Source of the DNA: Gammaproteobacteria bacterium
GTDB taxonomy: Bacteria > Pseudomonadota > Gammaproteobacteria > Burkholderiales > Burkholderiaceae_C
Assembly: GCA_018820395.1 (NCBI GenBank)
Contig: JAHJOG010000286.1
Span: forward strand, 1-38,195
Length of the DNA: 38,195 nt
Direction of reading: 5' to 3'
The notes beneath the pieces are model-generated. The model made no database searches. It saw only the letters and a list, made by a program, of their open reading frames with translations, and had not been told where the DNA came from. This document shows positions 7,820 to 15,238 of the stretch, one piece after another (position 1 is the first letter of the stretch; each line of letters opens with the position of its first letter). A program made the position numbers and the translations under genes.

Positions 7820-8737
7820 TCAGTACCGCTCGGGCACGATCATCGATTCCGGAACCGGCTGGCGCAGGTAGTCGGCATGCCGCACCCGTGCGGGCAGTTC
7901 GACCGGCGAGTGCAAAACCTCCTTGTAGGGAAGCTGCCCCAGCAGGTGGGTGATGCAGTTCAGCCGCGCCTTTTTCTTGTCCACCGCCTGCACCACCCAC
8001 CACGGCGCCTCGGGGATGTGGGTGCGCTCGAGCATCGTTTCCTTGGCCTTGGTGTACTCCTCCCAGCGGCGCCGGCTTTCCAGGTCCATGGGGCTGAGCT
8101 TCCATTGCTTGAGCGGGTCGTGGATGCGGCCGAGAAAGCGCATGTGCTGCTCTTCGTCGGTGATGGAGAACCAGTACTTGACCAGCTTGATGCCCGATCG
8201 CACGAGCATGCGTTCGAAGTCGGGCACGGTCCTGAAGAACTCCTCGTACTCCTCGTCGCTGCAAAAACCCATGACGCGTTCGACACCGGCGCGGTTGTAC
8301 CAGCTGCGATCGAAGAGAACGATCTCTCCGGCCGCAGGCAGGTGCGCCACATAGCGCTGGAAATACCATTGGGTGCGCTCGCGATCGTTGGGCGCCGGCA
8401 GCGCCGCCACGCGGGCCACGCGCGGGTTGAGACGCTGTGTGATGCGCTTGATGACGCCGCCCTTGCCTGCCGCATCGCGCCCCTCGAACAGGATCACGAC
8501 CTTCTGCTTGTGATGCTGCACCCAGTCCTGCAGCTTGACCAGTTCGCCCTGCAGGCGGAACAGCTCCTTGAAATAGATCTGGCGGGCCGCCTTGTCGGCG
8601 CTGCGACCGGATTCCAGTTCATCGAGGCTGCGGTCTTCGATCTCGAGTTCGATTTCCTCATCGTAGCTGTCGACCAGCTCGCGCGCGATGCGCTGCATCA
8701 GGTCTTCTTGGTCGGGTGGCAGTGCGGAAAACGTCAT
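7820..8737 (-). CDS. ppk2: Polyphosphate kinase 2 (PPK2 family)
   Basis: PPK2 enzymes use polyphosphate to phosphorylate nucleoside di- or monophosphates. Counted from ATG 8737 (305 residues), the Walker A motif GRDAAGKGG is at about 86-94 and the Walker B/lid region VLFDRSWYNRAGVE at 141-154; WFSITDEEQHMRFLGR and IHDPLKQWKLSPMD follow. The single-domain length and these motifs fit the class I type (NDP to NTP). The start is uncertain: in-frame ATGs also occur at 8767 and 8803, none with a convincing Shine-Dalgarno, and the conserved part begins near DLMQRIARELVDSYDEE. Confidence 0.9.
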   Translation of the reverse strand: MTFSALPPDQEDLMQRIARELVDSYDEEIELEIEDRSLDELESGRSADKAARQIYFKELFRLQGELVKLQDWVQHHKQKVVILFEGRDAAGKGGVIKRITQRLNPRVARVAALPAPNDRERTQWYFQRYVAHLPAAGEIVLFDRSWYNRAGVERVMGFCSDEEYEEFFRTVPDFERMLVRSGIKLVKYWFSITDEEQHMRFLGRIHDPLKQWKLSPMDLESRRRWEEYTKAKETMLERTHIPEAPWWVVQAVDKKKARLNCITHLLGQLPYKEVLHSPVELPARVRHADYLRQPVPESMIVPERY

Positions 8738-8801
8738 GACGGGCGGGAAGAAAGGGCAATTCGTCATGGTGGCCGCGCAGCGTGACGGTTCCGTGACAGG
8801 C

Positions 8802-9908
8802 ATGTCATCTTTTCGACATGTGCGCCGGGCAGCATCGACGGCTCGATTTGCCGCCGCACCTTGCGGCCAGAAGCATCCCTCTTTGCCGCAGTCACGAGAA
8901 CCTGGAGCCCTGTCCTACGGCGGCGATGAAGCCGGGCTGATCTGCGGCTACCGTTTCGATGCCGCCGGGGCGGAACCCACGGTGGCCATCGATTCCGCGA
9001 AGGCGGCCGAGCTGTTGCGAACCGAGCCTCACCCGCCCGGCTTTCTCTGGCTCCATTTCAATCTGAGCCATGCACAGGCCGAACGCTGGCTGGCGCGGCA
9101 CGCCGGGTTGTCCGACACCTTTTTCGAGACGCTCAAGGAAGGTCTGCATTCGACACGCATCGAGCGCGCCGACGATTCGCTCATCGCGGTGATCAACGAC
9201 GTGCACTTCGACTTCAGCTTCGAGCCGTCCGACATCTCGACGCTGTGGATCAGCGTCGGGCCACGCCTGGTCGTCACGGCGCGCGCCAAGCCGCTGCGCT
9301 CGGTGGACGCGCTTCGCACCGCCGTCAAGGCCGGCCAAGCGCCGCGATCGACGACGGAGTTGCTGGAGCATCTGCTGCGCGCGCAGGCAGATGCCCTGGT
9401 GCAGGTGGTGCGCGGCGTGACCACGCGCGTCGACGACATCGAAGACGATCTGCTGGCCGGCCGGCTGGACAACAAGCGCACGCGGCTCGGCACGATGCGT
9501 CGGCTGCTGGTGAGACTGCAGCGCCTGCTCGCACCCGAGCCGGCGGCGCTCTTCCGGCTCTTGCAGAGTCCGCCGTCCTGGATGGCCGAAGCCGACACAC
9601 AGGAGCTGCGAGGTTCGACCGAAGAGTTCTCGGTGGTGCTGCGCGACATGGGCGCGCTCCAGGAGCGCATCAAACTGCTTCAGGAAGAAATCGCCGCCTC
9701 GGTGAACGAGGACAACAACCGCAGCCTGTTCGTGCTGACCGTGGTGACCGTGCTGGCGCTGCCGATCAACATCCTCGCCGGCCTGTTCGGCATGAACGTC
9801 GGCGGCATTCCGCTGGCCGAGGACAAGCACGGCTTCTGGATCGTGGTGCTGATCGTCGGGACCTTCACCGCCATCGCGGCGTGGGTGGCATTGCGCAAGA
9901 AGCGCTGA
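8802..9908 (+). CDS. CorA/ZntB-family divalent cation transporter
   Basis: Inner-membrane transporter of the CorA superfamily. The large N-terminal cytoplasmic domain includes FLWLHFNLSHAQAERWL and ends in long helices (VDDIEDDLLAGRL and LLQEEIAASVNEDNNR). Two C-terminal membrane segments (LFVLTVVTVLALPINILAGLF and FWIVVLIVGTFTAIAAWVAL) flank the signature GMNVGGIP near residue 330. The GMN loop marks the family; zinc (ZntB-like) versus magnesium transport cannot be told. The 5' end is unsure: ATG 8802 gives 368 residues, but the first 40 look non-conserved, and clear homology begins near YGGDEAGLICGYRF (about 8926). The gene is divergent from ppk2. Confidence 0.85.
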   Translation: MSSFRHVRRAASTARFAAAPCGQKHPSLPQSREPGALSYGGDEAGLICGYRFDAAGAEPTVAIDSAKAAELLRTEPHPPGFLWLHFNLSHAQAERWLARHAGLSDTFFETLKEGLHSTRIERADDSLIAVINDVHFDFSFEPSDISTLWISVGPRLVVTARAKPLRSVDALRTAVKAGQAPRSTTELLEHLLRAQADALVQVVRGVTTRVDDIEDDLLAGRLDNKRTRLGTMRRLLVRLQRLLAPEPAALFRLLQSPPSWMAEADTQELRGSTEEFSVVLRDMGALQERIKLLQEEIAASVNEDNNRSLFVLTVVTVLALPINILAGLFGMNVGGIPLAEDKHGFWIVVLIVGTFTAIAAWVALRKKR

Positions 9909-9933
9909 GCCCGACCAAGGAGGCGAGAAAGCA

Positions 9934-9939
9934 TAAGAT
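9934..9939 (+). promoter_or_regulatory. -10-like element placed for a leaderless transcript
   Basis: TAAGAT ends six bases before the GTG start at 9946, so a normal transcription start would fall on the start codon itself. A GGAGG lies 21 or more bases upstream of the GTG, too far for normal initiation. The -35 region is weak. The same arrangement recurs before the genes at 11765, 12448, 14516 and 37269 (minus). Confidence 0.45.
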
Positions 9940-9945
9940 CGCCCG

Positions 9946-10800
9946 GTGAGCCAGATCCTGAACGCCGACCTTCACTGCCATTCCGTGGTCTCGGACGGCA
10001 CGCTGACTCCCGAGGCGCTGGCCGAACGCGCCGCGCGCAACGGCGTGGAGTTGTGGTCGCTGACCGATCACGATGAAGTCGGCGGCCAGCACCGGGCGGC
10101 CGCGGCGGCCAGCGCACACGGCATGAAGTACCTCACCGGCACCGAGATCTCGGTGACCTTCGCCGGCGAAACGGTGCACATCGTCGGGCTCGGTTTCGAC
10201 CCGGACGATGCCGCGGTGTCCGAGGGCCTGCACGACACGCGCGGCGGCCGCGGAAAGCGCGCGCAGGAGATGTCGGACGGCCTGGCGCGCGTCGGCATCC
10301 ATGGCGCCTACGAAGGCGCACTCAGGTTCGTCGGCAATCCGGAGCTGGTTTCGCGCACGCATTTCGCACGCTTCCTGGTGGAGCAAGGCCATTGCAAGGA
10401 CACCTCCGAAGTGTTTCGCAAGTTCCTCACCGAAGGCAAACCGGGCTTCGTGCCGCACCGGTGGGCCAGCCTGAAGGATGCGGTGAGCTGGATCAAAGGC
10501 GCAGGTGGCCTGGCGGTGATCGCGCATCCGGCGCGCTATCGCTTCACGGCCAACGAAGAATATGCGCTGTTCGTCGAGTTCAAGGCCCACGGCGGCGAGG
10601 CGATCGAGGTCGTGACCGGCAGCCACACACCGGCCGAGTACGAGGAATACGCCGACAAGGCTCTCGAATTCGACTTTGCCGCTTCGCGCGGAAGCGACTT
10701 CCACAGTCCCGGCGAGAGCCACTGCGACCTGGGCCAGCTGGCGCTCCTGCCCGGCAGGCTCACGCCCGTGTGGGAGCTGCTCGAGCATCGTCTGCGGTGA
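9946..10800 (+). CDS. rnm: PHP-domain phosphoesterase, RNase AM / TrpH (YciV) family
   Basis: The 284-residue protein has the PHP-family metal motifs ADLHCHSVVSDG (residues 7-18), LTDHDEVGG (about 39-47), AVIAHPARY and the C-terminal SRGSDFHSP. YciV/TrpH (RNase AM) is a 3',5'-nucleoside bisphosphate phosphatase and 5'-3' exoribonuclease that trims 5' ends of rRNAs. It starts with GTG at 9946 and its stop overlaps the EamA start by four bases (GTGA). In E. coli this gene neighbours yciO near trp genes; here a YciO-like gene and trpS follow, a similar association. Confidence 0.88.
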   Translation: MSQILNADLHCHSVVSDGTLTPEALAERAARNGVELWSLTDHDEVGGQHRAAAAASAHGMKYLTGTEISVTFAGETVHIVGLGFDPDDAAVSEGLHDTRGGRGKRAQEMSDGLARVGIHGAYEGALRFVGNPELVSRTHFARFLVEQGHCKDTSEVFRKFLTEGKPGFVPHRWASLKDAVSWIKGAGGLAVIAHPARYRFTANEEYALFVEFKAHGGEAIEVVTGSHTPAEYEEYADKALEFDFAASRGSDFHSPGESHCDLGQLALLPGRLTPVWELLEHRLR

Positions 10801-11741
10801 CGATCCCGTCCGGCGACGGCGCGCAAAACGCCGTGAAGCGCACCCGCGACCTCGAATCCGAACGCATCCTCGCCGGCATCGCGCTCGTCATCCTCGCGGT
10901 GGCCTGCTTCGCCACGCTGGACACGGCGACCAAGCTGTCGACGCTGAGCGTGCCCATCTTGATGGGCGTGTGGTTTCGCTATGCATTCCAGGCGGTGGCC
11001 ACTGCGCTGGTTCTGCTGCCCCGGCACGGCACCGCGCTGCTGCGCACTCAGCACCCGCGCTACCAGGTGCTGCGTGGCGCGCTGCTTCTGGCATCGAGCA
11101 TGCTGGCTTTCCTGAGCCTGCGCTACATGCCCCTGGCCGAATTCACTTCGGTGGTGCTGGTGGCGCCACTCGTCATCACGCTGCTGGCGGCCACCACGCT
11201 CAAGGAAGAGGTCTCGCCATTGCGCTGGGCGCTGGTGATCGGCGGCTTCGTCGGCACGCTGATCATCCTGCGACCGGGCGGCGACGCTTTCACCTGGGCG
11301 GTGCTGCTGCCGCTCGGTCTGGTGCTCAGCAATGCCTGGTTCCAGGTGCTGACCAGCAAGCTCGCCAAGACCGAGAATCCGCTGACCATGCACTTCTACA
11401 CCGGCTGGGTGGGCGCGCTGATCGCGTCCATTGCGGTGCCGTTCGCCTGGACTGCGCTGCCCAGCTGGCATTCGTGGGCGCTGCTGTGCCTCATGGGGTT
11501 CATGGGCACGGTCGGCCACTTCATACTTATCCTCGCGTACCAGCGCGCGCCGGCTTCCACGCTCACGCCCTACCTGTACGCGCAGATCGCATTCGCGATG
11601 TTCGGCGGCTGGCTGATGTTCTCGCATGTGCCCGACGCCACGTCGCTGCTCGGCATGGCGCTGATCGCGGTTTGCGGTGCCGCTGGTGCGTGGCTCACGG
11701 TGCGCGAACGGCGCGTGCCGATCGAGCCTGCGGAATCCTGA
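10797..11741 (+). CDS. EamA-family (DMT) inner-membrane transporter
   Basis: A 314-residue protein with about ten hydrophobic segments in two EamA repeats, from GIALVILAVACFATLD to LLGMALIAVCGAAGAW. The drug/metabolite transporter features SVPILMGVWFRYAFQ and ASTLTPYLYAQIAFAM are family-typical. Substrate is unknown; members export amino acids, purines or other small metabolites. The GTG start overlaps the PHP gene stop (GTGA, 10797-10800), suggesting coupling; an in-frame GTG at 10831 is an alternative. Confidence 0.88.
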   Translation: MTIPSGDGAQNAVKRTRDLESERILAGIALVILAVACFATLDTATKLSTLSVPILMGVWFRYAFQAVATALVLLPRHGTALLRTQHPRYQVLRGALLLASSMLAFLSLRYMPLAEFTSVVLVAPLVITLLAATTLKEEVSPLRWALVIGGFVGTLIILRPGGDAFTWAVLLPLGLVLSNAWFQVLTSKLAKTENPLTMHFYTGWVGALIASIAVPFAWTALPSWHSWALLCLMGFMGTVGHFILILAYQRAPASTLTPYLYAQIAFAMFGGWLMFSHVPDATSLLGMALIAVCGAAGAWLTVRERRVPIEPAES

Positions 11742-11750
11742 GCCGCATTG

Positions 11751-11756
11751 CAAAAT
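11751..11756 (+). promoter_or_regulatory. -10-like element directly before the YciO-like gene
   Basis: CAAAAT ends eight bases before ATG 11765 in the 23-base gap after the EamA stop, and no purine-rich ribosome site is present. This suggests an independent start with a leader of at most a couple of bases. Confidence 0.4.
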
Positions 11757-11764
11757 AGACCCTC

Positions 11765-12400
11765 ATGGCCCAGTTTTTCGAGATCCATCCGGACAATCCG
11801 CAACAGCGGCTGCTCAAGCAGGCGGCAGCGCTTCTGGCCCGCGGCGAAGTGCTCGCCGTGCCGACCGATTCCAGCTACGCGCTGGTGTGCCACCTCGACG
11901 ACAAGGACGCAGTCGACAAGCTCCGGCGCCTGCGCCAGGTCGACGACAAGCATCACCTCACCCTGCTCTGCCGCGACCTGAGCGAGCTGTCCACCTATGC
12001 GCGGGTCGACAACAAGCAATACCGGTTGTTGAAGGCGGCCACGCCGGGGCCCTACACCTTCCTGCTGGAAGCCACGCGCGAAGTGCCGCGCCGCGTCAGC
12101 CATCCGCAACGCAAGACCATCGGGCTGCGCGTGCCGGACCACAAGGCGCTGTGCGAACTTCTGACGTTGCATGGCGAGCCGCTCCTGGCCACCACGCTGA
12201 TTCCGCCCGGCGAGTCCGAAGCCATGAACGACGCCGCGCTGATCCGGGCGCGCTTCGAAAAGCAGATCGGCGCCGTCATCGACGCCGGCGCCTGTGCGTC
12301 GGAGCCGACCACCGTCGTCGACCTCACGCCGATGGGCGCGGGCGGCGACCCGGTGCTGATCCGCCAGGGCCGCGGCCCCGCGTCCGTGCTGGGGCTCTGA
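11765..12400 (+). CDS. yciO: YciO-type YrdC/Sua5-domain protein
   Basis: A 211-residue YrdC-fold protein. Sua5/YrdC enzymes make threonylcarbamoyl-AMP for tRNA t6A37; the closely related YciO branch has a less certain role. Seen are the nucleotide-binding region VLAVPTDSSYALVCHL (about 29-44), the KLRRLR-x-DDKHHLTLLC segment, PGPYTFLLEATREVPRRV and TIGLRVPDH. The spacing and the SSYAL/HHLTLLC variants look more like YciO than bona fide TsaC, so threonylcarbamoyl-AMP synthesis is possible but not assured. It lies between the EamA gene and the site-2 protease. Confidence 0.85.
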   Translation: MAQFFEIHPDNPQQRLLKQAAALLARGEVLAVPTDSSYALVCHLDDKDAVDKLRRLRQVDDKHHLTLLCRDLSELSTYARVDNKQYRLLKAATPGPYTFLLEATREVPRRVSHPQRKTIGLRVPDHKALCELLTLHGEPLLATTLIPPGESEAMNDAALIRARFEKQIGAVIDAGACASEPTTVVDLTPMGAGGDPVLIRQGRGPASVLGL

Positions 12401-12435
12401 CGCCTGCAGACGGCCGACGGAATCAGGCGGTCTGA

Positions 12436-12441
12436 CACAAT
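12436..12441 (+). promoter_or_regulatory. -10-like element directly before the site-2 protease gene
   Basis: CACAAT, in a TGACACAAT context, ends six bases before the GTG start at 12448. No Shine-Dalgarno lies between. This is the same geometry as at 9934-9946. Confidence 0.45.
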
Positions 12442-12447
12442 CCACGG

Positions 12448-13119
12448 GTGGATATCCCCAATCTGATTCAAACCGTGCTGATCTTCGCGTTGCCAGTGGT
12501 GTTCGCGATCACGGTCCACGAAGCGGCACACGGCTACGTGGCGCGATATCTCGGAGACGACACGGCGTACGCGGCCGGCCGCGTGACGCTGAACCCGATC
12601 AATCACATCGACCCGATCGGCACCGTCCTGATGCCGCTGCTGCTTTACTTCGCCACCTCGGGCGCCTTCCTGTTCGGCTACGCCAAGCCGGTACCGGTCA
12701 ATTTCGGGCGGCTGCGCCATCCGCGGCGCGACATGATTTGGGTCGCCCTCGCCGGCCCGGCATCGAACTTCGTGCAGGCCATCCTTTGGGCATTGGTCTA
12801 CGTCGCCCTGGCCTTCGGCGGCATCGACGAGCCCTTCTTCGTGCGCATGGCGCAAGGCGGCGTGCTTGTCAATCTGGTGATGTGGGCCTTCAACCTGTTT
12901 CCGTTGCCGCCGCTCGACGGTGGCCGCGTCTTGGCCGGCCTGCTGCCGCGCGGCGGCGCGCAGGACTTGCTCGCACGCATCGAGCCCTATGGCTTCTTCA
13001 TCGTGATGGCGCTGGTGATCGCCGGCGTCATCTCCTCCTGGTGGCTGCGGCCCTTGATCTCCTTCGGCTATCAATCGATCGGATTCCTGCTGGCCCCCAT
13101 CACTGCCCTGCTGCGTTGA
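12448..13119 (+). CDS. Site-2 protease family protein (M50, membrane zinc metalloprotease)
   Basis: A 223-residue intramembrane metalloprotease of the short M50 type. Zinc ligands are in HEAAH (residues 24-28), and the third ligand Asp157 is in FPLPPLDGGR (151-160). The GPASNF motif sits in the third membrane segment. No PDZ domain is present, unlike RseP. Start is GTG 12448. The stop is eight bases before trpS, so the two are probably co-transcribed; this short S2P-trpS pairing occurs in other beta-proteobacteria to my knowledge. Substrate unknown. Confidence 0.9.
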   Translation: MDIPNLIQTVLIFALPVVFAITVHEAAHGYVARYLGDDTAYAAGRVTLNPINHIDPIGTVLMPLLLYFATSGAFLFGYAKPVPVNFGRLRHPRRDMIWVALAGPASNFVQAILWALVYVALAFGGIDEPFFVRMAQGGVLVNLVMWAFNLFPLPPLDGGRVLAGLLPRGGAQDLLARIEPYGFFIVMALVIAGVISSWWLRPLISFGYQSIGFLLAPITALLR

Positions 13120-13126
13120 GCTTCCC

Positions 13127-14452
13127 ATGACTTCGTCTTCTTCGGCCCCGCATCGCTTTCTCACCGGCATCACGACCAGCGGCACGCCGCACCTCGGCAA
13201 CTACGTGGGATCGGTGCGGCATTCGGTCCGCTTCAGCCAGCGGGCCGACGTGCAGAGCTTCTATTTCCTCGCGGACTATCACGCACTCATCAAGGTGGAC
13301 GACCCTGCTCGCATCCAGCGCTCGACCCTGGAGATTGCGGCAACGTGGCTCGCGTGCGGACTCGACCCCGAACGCGTGACCTTCTATCGGCAGTCCGACA
13401 TCCCGGAAATCCCCGAGCTCACCTGGTTGCTGACCTGCGTCACGGCGAAAGGCATGCTCAACCGGGCGCACGCCTACAAGGCGCAGATGGACAAGAACCT
13501 GGCGCGCGGCGACGACCCCGATGCCGACGTGAACGCAGGGCTCTTCATGTATCCGGTGCTGATGGGCGCCGACATCCTGATGTTCAACGCCCACAAGGTG
13601 CCCGTCGGACGCGATCAGGTCCAGCACATCGAGATGGCGCGCGACATGGCCCAGCGCTTCAACCATCTCTATGGCGAGCACTTCACCCTGCCCGAGGCCG
13701 AGATCGACGATGCGGTGGCCACCCTGCCCGGCCTGGACGGCCGGAAGATGAGCAAGAGCTACGACAACACGATCCCGCTCTTCGCGCCGCGCGCGCGGCT
13801 GCAAAAGCTGATCGGAGGCATCGTCACCGATTCGCGCGCCCCCGGCGAACCCAAGGACACGCAGGGCAGCGCGGTCTTCGACATCTATCAGGCCTTCGCG
13901 GACCATGAGGAGGCCGAGGCCATGCGTCGCGCTTTCGCCGACGGCATCGGGTGGGCCGACGCCAAGCAGATCCTCTTCGAGCGCATCGACCGCGAGATCG
14001 CTCCCCTTCGTGCGCATTACGACGACCTGCTGAATCATCCTGCGCAGATCGAGAAGATCCTGCTCGACGGCGCGTCCAAGGCGCGTGCGATTTCGGGGCC
14101 CTTCGTGACCCGTCTGCGCCATGCCGTCGGCTTGCGCAAGCTCGACGACCGGCCCAGCGCTGCCAAGGCAAAGTCCGGCAAAACCGCCAGGGCCGCATTC
14201 AAGCAGTACCGCGAAGCCGACGGACTTTTTTATTTCAAATTGCTCGACGCAGGGGGGGCACAACTGTTACAAAGCCTGGGGTTCTCGTCTCCGAGAGACG
14301 CGGCACAAGCGATCGCCACGCTGCGACAGCAAGGCACCGACGCGCTGCCGCTGCTTGCGGAACAGCTGGAGCCCGTTGGCGACGAGAAAAGGCAAGCGGT
14401 CTCGGCCGTCTTGCAGGAACTTGCCGCCGATGCGGCAGCAAGCGAGAAGTAA
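13127..14452 (+). CDS. trpS: Tryptophanyl-tRNA synthetase
   Basis: Charges tRNA-Trp. The class I signatures are a HIGH-like TPHLGNYVG (residues 20-28) and KMSKS in DGRKMSKSYDN (about 207-211). At 441 residues it is about 100 longer than the E. coli enzyme. The extra C-terminal part begins after ALRKL-type core sequences near KLDDRPSAAKAKSGK and continues with FKQYREADGLFYFKLLDAGG, an extended form seen in beta-proteobacteria. ATG 13127 follows the protease stop by seven bases. Confidence 0.96.
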   Translation: MTSSSSAPHRFLTGITTSGTPHLGNYVGSVRHSVRFSQRADVQSFYFLADYHALIKVDDPARIQRSTLEIAATWLACGLDPERVTFYRQSDIPEIPELTWLLTCVTAKGMLNRAHAYKAQMDKNLARGDDPDADVNAGLFMYPVLMGADILMFNAHKVPVGRDQVQHIEMARDMAQRFNHLYGEHFTLPEAEIDDAVATLPGLDGRKMSKSYDNTIPLFAPRARLQKLIGGIVTDSRAPGEPKDTQGSAVFDIYQAFADHEEAEAMRRAFADGIGWADAKQILFERIDREIAPLRAHYDDLLNHPAQIEKILLDGASKARAISGPFVTRLRHAVGLRKLDDRPSAAKAKSGKTARAAFKQYREADGLFYFKLLDAGGAQLLQSLGFSSPRDAAQAIATLRQQGTDALPLLAEQLEPVGDEKRQAVSAVLQELAADAAASEK

Positions 14453-14499
14453 TCGACGATCAGTACGACCAGGACGCCCATCCGGCCATCCGACGCGTG

Positions 14500-14505
14500 C
14501 ACAAT
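14500..14505 (+). promoter_or_regulatory. -10-like element before the response regulator
   Basis: CACAAT, in a GTGCACAAT context, ends ten bases before ATG 14516. No Shine-Dalgarno is visible. GTGCACAAT recurs at 22505-22513 upstream of the amidohydrolase gene. Confidence 0.4.
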
Positions 14506-14515
14506 GAGTATCACC

Positions 14516-15124
14516 ATGAGTATTTATGTCATTGACGACCACCCCCTGATGCGCGATGCCATCGTGATGGTGTTGCGACGCCTTCGCCCGGCAGAAACCA
14601 TCGTCGAGCTGGAACGTCTCGACAAGCTGCCCGCCGCTGTCAAGCAGCACGGCCCACCCGGCCTCTTCTGCCTCGACCTCAAGCTGCCGGACGTGATGGG
14701 CGTTTCGGGCGTGCTGTCCGTCAAGCAGACCTATCCCGATGTTCCGATTGCCGTGTACTCGGCCTCCCCCGCCGCTGACATGGAAGAAGCCTGCATCGAG
14801 GCTGGAGCCGATACCTACATCGAGAAGTCGGCCAGTTCGGCCGAACTGACGGCCGCCCTTCGGGGCCTGTTGATGGCCGACACCGAGGCCGACGAGCCCG
14901 TGGCGGCGTCCAACAGCAAGCTGTCGAAGCGCCAGACGCAGTTGATCGCCATGCTCGACAAAGGCCTGAGCAACCGCGATATCGCCACCGAACTCGACAT
15001 CAGCGAGCACACGGTCAAGGTGCACTTGTGGCGCCTGTTCCGTCGATTGGGTGTGAAGAGCCGCACGCAGGCGCTGCACCACGCACGGACCAACGGGCTG
15101 ATCAGCCAACAACCCAGCGCATAA
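14516..15124 (+). CDS. NarL/LuxR-type two-component response regulator
   Basis: A 202-residue regulator. The receiver domain (about 1-120) has the acidic pair D7-D8 (VIDDHP), phospho-acceptor Asp54 (FCLDLKLPD), the switch residue region VYSAS (Ser in place of Thr) and Lys104 (YIEKSAS). The C-terminal LuxR helix-turn-helix (about 138-198) contains LSKRQTQLIAMLDKGLSNRD and ISEHTVKVHLWRLFRRLGV. An in-frame ATG at 14504 would overlap the -10-like box, so 14516 is preferred. It faces the histidine kinase gene tail to tail and is the likely partner. Confidence 0.9.
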   Translation: MSIYVIDDHPLMRDAIVMVLRRLRPAETIVELERLDKLPAAVKQHGPPGLFCLDLKLPDVMGVSGVLSVKQTYPDVPIAVYSASPAADMEEACIEAGADTYIEKSASSAELTAALRGLLMADTEADEPVAASNSKLSKRQTQLIAMLDKGLSNRDIATELDISEHTVKVHLWRLFRRLGVKSRTQALHHARTNGLISQQPSA

Positions 15125-15135
15125 GCACACAAAAA

Positions 15136-15200
15136 CACCCGCTTAGAGCCGCCGCGGCCTTCGCAAGAAGAGTCTCCGGCGGATTCAGGCGGGTTTTTTC
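15136..15200. terminator. Bidirectional rho-independent terminator between response regulator and kinase
   Basis: Outer arms ACCCGC (15137-15142) and GCGGGT (15189-15194) and inner arms CCGCCG (15149-15154) and CGGCGG (15177-15182) make a two-step hairpin. It is followed by six T on the plus strand and preceded by five A, which read as T on the minus strand. It can stop both converging genes. Confidence 0.75.
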
Positions 15201-15238
15201 TTGGCGACGGCCTGCCAGGGCATTCCGTCGCTGCCGTC

